In this document: positions 7,328-11,932 of the stretch, piece by piece
How positions within the stretch are numbered: position 1 is the first letter of the stretch
How the letters are laid out: every line of letters begins with the position of its first letter
Assembly: GCA_019314185.1 (NCBI GenBank)
Contig: JAFCZU010000169.1
Coordinates: 1 to 11,932 of the forward strand
Length of the DNA stretch: 11,932 bases
Origin: Deltaproteobacteria bacterium
Lineage (GTDB): Bacteria; Desulfobacterota; Desulfobacteria; Desulfobacterales; ETH-SRB1
Direction: 5' to 3'
Made by a program: the position numbers and the translations under genes
Notes under the pieces: model-generated
The model's input: only the letters and a program-made list of their open reading frames with translations
Told to the model about the DNA's origin: nothing
Database searches by the model: none

Positions 7328-7350
7328 GACTCAATTGCTTTTTATGAACC

Positions 7351-7450
7351 GTGTTAAGTGTTAGGTGTTAAGTGTTAAGGGTATGATTAAACAGGCAATT
7401 GCTTTAACCTAGCACATCTAGCACCTATCACCTGACACCTGACACCTGAT
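7351..7450. repeat. Inverted arrays of 7-bp repeats
   Basis: Four perfect-phase heptads GTGTTAA/GTGTTAG occupy 7351-7378. After about 30 bases, five heptads of the inverse type occupy 7409-7445 (CTAGCAC, two extra bases, CTAGCAC, CTATCAC, CTGACAC, CTGACAC). The inverse of CTGACAC is GTGTCAG, so the two arrays are roughly complementary and could fold as a long imperfect stem between convergent genes. CAATTGCTTT occurs on both sides of the left array (7332-7341 and 7396-7405). Confidence 0.8.
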
Positions 7451-7476
7451 GAATTTATTTTGTTACGAATTCATCA
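7447..7476. terminator. Hairpin abutting the disulfide reductase stop
   Basis: TGATGAATT (7447-7455) and AATTCATCA (7468-7476) form a perfect 9-bp stem with a 12-base loop, directly after the TAG of the minus-strand reductase gene. It has no clean T-run, so termination is plausible rather than shown. The loop carries TTACGAATTC, akin to the motif of the element near 9451. Confidence 0.45.
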
Positions 7477-9141
7477 CTATTTATTGAGCATAAACCAGCC
7501 ACCCCTTACATAGGCTACATTCTTGTGGCCTGCTTCTACAAACCATCTTGTTGCTTCTGCGGATCGTGTACCTCTGGAACAAATAATTTTGATTGCATTA
7601 TTTTTTCCCAGTTCATTTACCCGTTCACGCAATTCTTCAAATGGTACGTGCATTGTATTTTCAAGAGGATAATTTTTTGCTTCATCAGATGTTCGCACAT
7701 CAAGAACCAATCCATTGTCGAGAGGTTCCGCAGGATTTTGTGAAACTATGCCCTCTTCCTGGTTCAATGCAGCCGCTCCCAGTACATAGAGTGGATCCAA
7801 AACAGAGGCATAAGGTGGCGAGTAAGCAAATTCGAGATCCAGGAGATCCTCAAGACGGCCTTTATTTAGCAGGAGATTTCCCAGAACATCGACACGCTTA
7901 ACTACATTTCCTTCGCCTGCACCTTGAAAACCCAATATTTGCAGTGTGTCGGGATTGTAAATCAGCTTTAAAAATATATTTTTATCTTCAGGGTAAAAGT
8001 GAGCAAGATCATTGAAAGTCCCACAAACAACCCTCGTTGGAATTCCATACCGCGCTGCCATGGTTTCCGACAAACCAGTAGCAGCGACATTATAATCAAA
8101 GACCTTGACACAGGCGCTTCCCGCTACTTTCTTAAAGCTGGTTTTTCGGCCTGCGAGTTGATCTCCTACTGCACGGCCCTGTTTGTTGGCGAGAGAACCG
8201 AGGGGAATAACCGCCTTTTCGCCATGGAAATATTCTACTTCTATGCAGTCTCCGGCAGCATATACGTCTGGATGGCTTGTTTGCAGGTTTTTATTTACTG
8301 TAATCCCCCCGTGTTTGCCGATTTTCAAACCCATCTGCCTGGCAAGTTTAACACGGGGACGCACCCCGATACCTACAATAGCATACTCGGTTTTGATGGT
8401 CTTATTGTCTGTAACAATCTCAAGGCCGTCCGGTATATCATTGATCGTTGTAACACGGCAGGACTTGTGTAACCGAACCCCTTGTTCTTTTAAATGTTTC
8501 TCAACCATAAAAGACATATCAGTATCGAGTATTTGGGGGAGGATTCTGTTTTCCATTTCTATCAGATCTACTTTAGCGTCCCACATGGTGGTAAAAGCTT
8601 CGGCCAATTCGATTCCGATAAAGCCGCTTCCGATTATAGCTATTTTTTCAAGCTGTCCGGTCTCCAGTTTCTTGCGCCAGACTATGGCATCTTCAACAGT
8701 TTTAAAGGTAGATATTCGCTGGTGATTTGCAGGAATGCCGGGCAGTATAATAGGCGTTGCCCCTGTTGCAAGAACCAGCTTATCAAACTGTAGATTTTCC
8801 GCATCGCCGGTTTTTTTATTCACAAGGCTGACTGATTTGCTTTCTATATCGACATTTGTCACAATTGTTTGAATGCGTACATCCAGGCCTTTAACATTTT
8901 TAAAAAACTCAGGATCCCGTAAAGTACCCCACGAAGTTTCCATCAATGCTCGTGGACTTTCTATGTCACCGGATAAATAATAAGGTAGACCGCATGCGCC
9001 ATATGAGATGATTTTCCCTCCATCTATCACGGTAATACGGCTTTCCGGCATTAATCTTTTTGCCCTTGCTGCAGCTCTCAATCCCGCGGCAGAAGCTCCT
9101 ACAATAACAATTTTCAAACCACTATTTTTCGATTTATTCAT
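7477..9141 (-). CDS. CoA-disulfide / persulfide reductase fused to rhodanese domain
   Basis: The protein has 554 residues from ATG 9141, with GGGG five bases upstream (a GTG one codon earlier is possible but too close to that site). Domain order: FAD-binding Rossmann fold 'VIVGASAAGLRAAARAKR' (12-29), the single redox-active Cys C50 in 'SYGACGLPYYLSG', NAD(P)H-binding 'IIGSGFIGIELAEAF', second FAD motif 'VYAAGDCIEV', a dimerisation domain, and a C-terminal rhodanese domain (about 450-554) with loop 'CSRGTRSAEAT' whose sulfur-carrying Cys is C521. This is the architecture of CoADR-RHD / NADH-dependent persulfide reductases, which reduce CoA-disulfide, CoA-persulfide or polysulfide with NAD(P)H and FAD via Cys sulfenate or persulfide. 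It is likely cytoplasmic and fits a sulfur-metabolising host. It appears monocistronic; no strong promoter was found. Confidence 0.93.
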   Translation of the reverse strand: MNKSKNSGLKIVIVGASAAGLRAAARAKRLMPESRITVIDGGKIISYGACGLPYYLSGDIESPRALMETSWGTLRDPEFFKNVKGLDVRIQTIVTNVDIESKSVSLVNKKTGDAENLQFDKLVLATGATPIILPGIPANHQRISTFKTVEDAIVWRKKLETGQLEKIAIIGSGFIGIELAEAFTTMWDAKVDLIEMENRILPQILDTDMSFMVEKHLKEQGVRLHKSCRVTTINDIPDGLEIVTDNKTIKTEYAIVGIGVRPRVKLARQMGLKIGKHGGITVNKNLQTSHPDVYAAGDCIEVEYFHGEKAVIPLGSLANKQGRAVGDQLAGRKTSFKKVAGSACVKVFDYNVAATGLSETMAARYGIPTRVVCGTFNDLAHFYPEDKNIFLKLIYNPDTLQILGFQGAGEGNVVKRVDVLGNLLLNKGRLEDLLDLEFAYSPPYASVLDPLYVLGAAALNQEEGIVSQNPAEPLDNGLVLDVRTSDEAKNYPLENTMHVPFEELRERVNELGKNNAIKIICSRGTRSAEATRWFVEAGHKNVAYVRGGWFMLNK

Positions 9142-9585
9142 CACTGCCCCGCTTGTTTGTGAGACCCTTGTATTTTTTCCTTTTCCAAAGGCCTCATTGC
9201 AAAAAACCGGTTGCGTGTCAAGCGGTAAGTTGATAATTATATTTTATAGATTTAATTTTTTACGAATTTATTAATTTTGATGGCTTCGTAAAAAGTCTTT
9301 TGTGAACGGGTTTGAGCATTTTGGGGAAAAAGCAATTGAGATGCTCATCGTCAAGAAATGCAAGCTGTTTGAGGCCCTTAGGCCGAGTTCTTGCATTTTA
9401 GATGAACATTTCAATTGCGCCCAAAATGGTCATGAAGTGAACAAAATCGATTTTTTACGAATTCATTAATTTTGAAAGGCACGGAATTTGTTCAAAAAAG
9501 CTTTTGAGTTTGATATATATTGATTTTGTTTTATCAATCTGTTATTAAAGGTAAATAAATGTAACTATAACTCCAGGTGGTTAAA
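9142..9585. other. Divergent intergenic region, reductase / cytochrome
   Basis: This 444-base gap has no convincing gene. On the minus strand a TTGACA (about 9215-9220) lies some 75 bases before the reductase start, but without a good -10. The centre is a foldback element, listed separately. Close to the cytochrome gene, ATTGAT (9519-9524) and ATCAAT (9533-9538) form a small perfect inverted repeat that could be an operator, and the AT-rich run around 9508-9520 (TTTGATATATATTG) could hold the -10 of a cytochrome promoter. None of these is strong. Confidence 0.4.
9256..9476. mobile_element. Foldback (MITE-like) repeat element, about 200 bp
   Basis: A long imperfect palindrome is centred near 9375. 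Paired arms from outside in: TTCGTAAAAA (9285-9294) with TTTTTACGAA (9452-9461); CATTTTGGG (9317-9325) with CCCAAAATG (9420-9428); GCAATTGAGATGCTCATC (9332-9349) with its inverse at 9401-9418, 16 of 18 positions; AATGCAAG (9357-9364) with CTTGCATT (9390-9397); and GGCC-CTTA-GGCC at the tip. Outside this, 9256-9280 and 9451-9475 form a 25-base direct repeat beginning TTTTTTACGAATT, with one mismatch. It has no coding capacity. It could be a non-autonomous mobile element or the gene of a highly folded RNA. Confidence 0.65.
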
Positions 9586-10128
9586 ATGACAAAACCCAAA
9601 CTTATTGTTGTATTTACAACTGTATTTTTCACGGTAATTTTCTGTTCATTTATATTTTTCTCGTTTCTGTTGCACCCCGGCGACCTCTTTGCTGCTGAAA
9701 GACCATACTATATCGGCAACAGGAAATGCCGCCTCTGTCATTTCGAATACTTTAGGGGATGGGAAAAAGACCCCCATGCTAATGCTTTTGTGCGGCTGGG
9801 AAGGATGCAAAACAATCCCTATTGTTTAAAATGCCATACCACAGGTTTTAACGGGCCCCAGGGTTTTGTCAGCGAAAAGATTACACCGGGATTAAGGGGC
9901 GTTCAGTGCGAGGCCTGTCACGGGCCAGGCAGCAAACACAAGGACAGCCCTTACGACAAGAAGGCGCTTTGGATTGGAAGAAAAATAGATTATCAAAGTG
10001 TTTGTATTAAATGTCATGACCGCAATTGGACACCGGAATTTGATTATGAAAAATATCGTAAGCGGATTGAACATAAAATAGAAATTAAAGCAGGGGCTAA
10101 AGCAGAAAAAAAGGTGTTGCCAAGATGA
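9586..10128 (+). CDS. Membrane-anchored tetraheme cytochrome c (c554-like)
   Basis: The protein has 180 residues from ATG 9586, with AGGTGG five bases upstream. A GTG three codons earlier lies inside that ribosome binding site. An N-terminal hydrophobic segment (about 6-30) ends before 'LFAAERP', consistent with an uncleaved anchor or a signal peptide with cleavage near AA-ER. Four CXXCH heme sites follow: CRLCH (48-52), CLKCH (80-84), CEACH (108-112) and CIKCH (140-144). The pattern 'YIGNRKCRLCHFEYFRGWEKDPHANAF' and 'GVQCEACHGPG' is that of the cytochrome c554-like tetraheme family, which transfers electrons in the periplasm. The C-terminus is basic and heme-free. The stop overlaps the next gene's start (ATGA), so the two are translationally coupled. 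Its electron partners are not identified. Confidence 0.93.
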   Translation: MTKPKLIVVFTTVFFTVIFCSFIFFSFLLHPGDLFAAERPYYIGNRKCRLCHFEYFRGWEKDPHANAFVRLGRMQNNPYCLKCHTTGFNGPQGFVSEKITPGLRGVQCEACHGPGSKHKDSPYDKKALWIGRKIDYQSVCIKCHDRNWTPEFDYEKYRKRIEHKIEIKAGAKAEKKVLPR

Positions 10129-11012
10129 AAAACTCAAAACTGATTAAAATCGCTTTTACTGTTTGCATTTCCTTTTCTCTTATTTTTGGCTCTATTATTT
10201 TATTAAATATGAGAGATGTTCCGGAATACACCCATATGATTAACAGCGGGAAACAGATGCATGAGTTAGCATTAGAGATGAAATTACAGGTAAAGAATTA
10301 TCTTTTCTGCAATCAAAAAGATTCGTTAGATAATATTAAAGACAAGATAAGCGAGTTGCGAAAGACGCTCTGTTTCTATGAACAAACAGCCTTTGCCGAA
10401 AAGTTGGAAGAGTTTTTCAAATTTTCCGCATGGGAAGAAGCCATAAACATTTATGAGCGATTATTTGATCAGCTTGTTTTATACCATAAAGCCATTGATG
10501 AAAACATTGCCGAGTTAAGAGATTTAGAAAAAAATATTCTTGCGGTCATATATTCAAAAATGAATCCTGAACGCGGCATCATTGCCATTCAGGAGATTAG
10601 CATACATGAAAAGGGGTACATGATCTACAGAAATTATTCCAGACGTTCGGATGAAACTACTTTTGAGGAAAAGCGGAAGGAAGCGGTGGCACATTTTTTA
10701 ATCTGGGCGCAGAAGGATAAAAGGATTGGTGAATTAATGGATAAAGACAACCATATCTTTAGAAATATTGTAAATAACTATAAATATCAGGATGATACTA
10801 TTAATGCGCTAAAAAAGGAAAATAACGAAATAATAAACATGTCCGATAAGTTTTTTGAAAGAGGAGCTCAGGAATTAAATACTATCTATCATCATTGCGC
10901 TTTTCTTTCCGTAATGCTTTTGATTATATGGCTGATCATCGTTATCGCAATTGCAGTGTCCCTGTTTTATGATAAGCGCGATGCTGGTAACTTCAGTCGA
11001 GAGGTCGAGTAG
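10125..11012 (+). CDS. Membrane protein with helical periplasmic sensor-like domain, no output domain
   Basis: This 295-residue protein has one membrane helix near 8-28 and a second near 257-281, flanking about 225 residues of mostly charged helical sequence. Two segments, 'EMKLQVKNYLFCNQKDSLDN' (51-70) and 'ISIHEKGYMIYRN' (158-170), resemble the paired 'EKxYL' helices of HBM-type (helical bimodular) ligand sensors found on chemoreceptors and histidine kinases. After the second membrane helix only about 14 residues remain, so there is no HAMP, kinase or methyl-accepting domain. The last residues SREVE and the stop are encoded by a repeat (10995-11011) also found at 5333. It overlaps the cytochrome gene by four bases and precedes another sensor by 57 bases. 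It may be a stand-alone subunit or a truncated receptor; the HBM resemblance is from memory. Confidence 0.7.
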   Translation: MKNSKLIKIAFTVCISFSLIFGSIILLNMRDVPEYTHMINSGKQMHELALEMKLQVKNYLFCNQKDSLDNIKDKISELRKTLCFYEQTAFAEKLEEFFKFSAWEEAINIYERLFDQLVLYHKAIDENIAELRDLEKNILAVIYSKMNPERGIIAIQEISIHEKGYMIYRNYSRRSDETTFEEKRKEAVAHFLIWAQKDKRIGELMDKDNHIFRNIVNNYKYQDDTINALKKENNEIINMSDKFFERGAQELNTIYHHCAFLSVMLLIIWLIIVIAIAVSLFYDKRDAGNFSREVE

Positions 11013-11064
11013 TTGAATGGAGAATTGGTCGATTACTCAACTAATTGCGGAGCAAAGCTGAGTT
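10995..11064 (+). repeat. Dispersed repeat copy between two sensor genes
   Basis: AGTCGAGAGGTCGAGTA (10995-11011) matches 16 of 17 bases with 5333-5349. About 40 bases on, GCGGAGCAAAGC (11047-11058) resembles the AGAGCGAAGC that lies at a similar distance from the other copy. The shared layout suggests two degenerate copies of one short element of roughly 70 bases. Confidence 0.55.
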
Positions 11065-11069
11065 TACAT

Positions 11070-11932
11070 ATGCTATATCCAAAACACACGAGCATACGGG
11101 TCAAGATTATAGCGGCCATGTGTGCATTGCTTGTCTTCACTGGACTGGTATCTTTCTGGGCCAGCTATATGCACGAAAAAAAGAGCCTTCTTATCAACAT
11201 GCAGGATAATGCCCTTATCTTGAACCGTGCGTTGATTATCACCATCATAAACCAGAGAATTATTAGCGAAAAGGTAAGCCTGCAGGCGCTTGTGGAAGAA
11301 TTGTCCCTGACTGAAGGCATTTTTGGCGTATGGGTCATAGATGCTGATTCTCGAATTACATCCGCCACATTCAGGGAGCAGGTTGGCGAAGTTGCATCCT
11401 CAAATCTTGTTTTAAATGCCCTGCAAAATGGTTACTATGTCAGCGGATTTGACACCAAGATGGGAGAACAGGTCTATTCAGCAATTTACCCTTTTAAAAA
11501 GGGAGATAAGCTTATTGGTCTGCTGGAGGTTGCCTTTGAATTGCGCGAATATTTGCGCGCAGACCCTGAAGATCAGGCACAGCTTGCCGCTCAAATAAAG
11601 AGAGACAGCCGTATCATGGCTGAATCTCTCAGTTACAGCATTGAAAACATGCGGGATGTAAATGAACTGATCCACATTCAAAGATTAGTGGACAGATTAA
11701 CAGCAGAATCAGAGATTATTTCTCATATTATGATTGTTGACGACAACAGCCGTATTGTGGCTTGCAATAGTTTGGATAAAGTCGGCATGATTGCCGACGA
11801 CAAGGGGGTTAAGGCAATTATGAATGGGGCGGAAATCTATACCAGGCTGTCCCCGCGTCAAAAAATATATACGTTTGATATGCCGCTTAGAATCGATGGT
11901 GAATTTAAAGGAGCGGTAAGCATCGGTTATGA
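11070..11932 (+). CDS. Membrane sensor protein with tandem Cache/PAS-like domains, partial
   Basis: The frame opens at ATG 11070 and is still open at the right edge (287 residues seen). A basic N-terminus and one membrane helix (about 12-34) are followed by two similar domains. Residues 84-160 contain 'VWVIDADSRITSA...VGEVA...NGYY...YPF...IGLLEVAF'; residues 217-287 contain 'IMIVDDNSRIVAC...VGMIA...NGAEIY...MPL...FKGAVSIGY'. The shared pattern of 'V.D..SRI', 'VG', 'NG', then a P and a final 'G' strand suggests duplicated single-Cache or PAS-like sensor domains joined by a helical linker (160-215). The output domain is beyond the window; a histidine kinase, diguanylate cyclase or chemoreceptor would all fit. 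No good ribosome binding site is seen. It lies downstream of the cytochrome and helical membrane protein on the same strand. Confidence 0.75.
   Translation, partial: MLYPKHTSIRVKIIAAMCALLVFTGLVSFWASYMHEKKSLLINMQDNALILNRALIITIINQRIISEKVSLQALVEELSLTEGIFGVWVIDADSRITSATFREQVGEVASSNLVLNALQNGYYVSGFDTKMGEQVYSAIYPFKKGDKLIGLLEVAFELREYLRADPEDQAQLAAQIKRDSRIMAESLSYSIENMRDVNELIHIQRLVDRLTAESEIISHIMIVDDNSRIVACNSLDKVGMIADDKGVKAIMNGAEIYTRLSPRQKIYTFDMPLRIDGEFKGAVSIGY

Noticed and set aside
7351..7450. CRISPR array
   Set aside because: The repeats are only 7 bases, directly adjacent without spacers, and in opposite orientation on the two arms.
7999..8725. Long open frames on the plus strand opposite the disulfide reductase gene
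   Set aside because: The minus-strand frame has full family motifs throughout; the opposite frames have no recognisable domain and are best explained as mirror frames of a coding region.
477..11012. Selenoprotein genes hidden by in-frame TGA near selB
   Set aside because: Genes ending in TGA (hicA, the cytochrome, the rlmE relic) end at their family-typical C-termini, and the cytochrome frame meets another stop within a few codons. The other complete genes end in TAA or TAG. No candidate found.

Overview
The window looks like chromosome of an AT-rich Desulfobacterota (deltaproteobacterial, sulfate-reducer-like) organism. This is inferred from gene content: a selenocysteine elongation factor, a tetraheme c-type cytochrome, a flavin disulfide reductase fused to a rhodanese domain, and intergenic repeats of a style I associate with that group. 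No 16S or other phylogenetic marker was compared.

Left part (1-2830). A HicA/HicB toxin-antitoxin pair enters from the left edge on the minus strand, with hicB cut by the edge. Upstream of it is selB (minus). Between selB and a tRNA-Glu(CTC) gene lies an unannotated relic: the start of a Phd/YefM-type antitoxin with a textbook ribosome binding site, interrupted by an in-frame TAA and ending where selB begins.

Middle (2830-7480). A two-helix PLDc_N-type membrane protein, an MltB-like lytic transglycosylase and a PHP-family histidinol-phosphatase are on the minus strand. Divergently, radA is on the plus strand, followed 12 bases later by rlmE (23S rRNA 2'-O-methyltransferase). The rlmE reading frame has two apparent internal deletions. 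These remove SAM motif I and the segment with the second catalytic lysine, so it is called a pseudogene. Inverted arrays of 7-bp repeats separate it from the next gene.

Right part (7480-11932). A CoA-disulfide/polysulfide reductase fused to rhodanese is on the minus strand. It is followed by a roughly 200-bp foldback element. Then comes a plus-strand cluster: a membrane-anchored tetraheme cytochrome c, a membrane protein with an all-helical periplasmic sensor-like domain but no output domain (4-base overlap with the cytochrome), and a membrane sensor with two tandem Cache/PAS-like domains that runs off the right edge. This cytochrome-sensor cluster is the best candidate for an undescribed system, possibly a periplasmic redox or ligand sensing module. 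Its function is inferred only from order and architecture.

The gaps are rich in short repeats (7-bp and 8-bp tandem units, and dispersed motifs near 4390, 5335-5425 and 10995). At least two genes appear to take their C-terminal codons and stop from repeat sequence.
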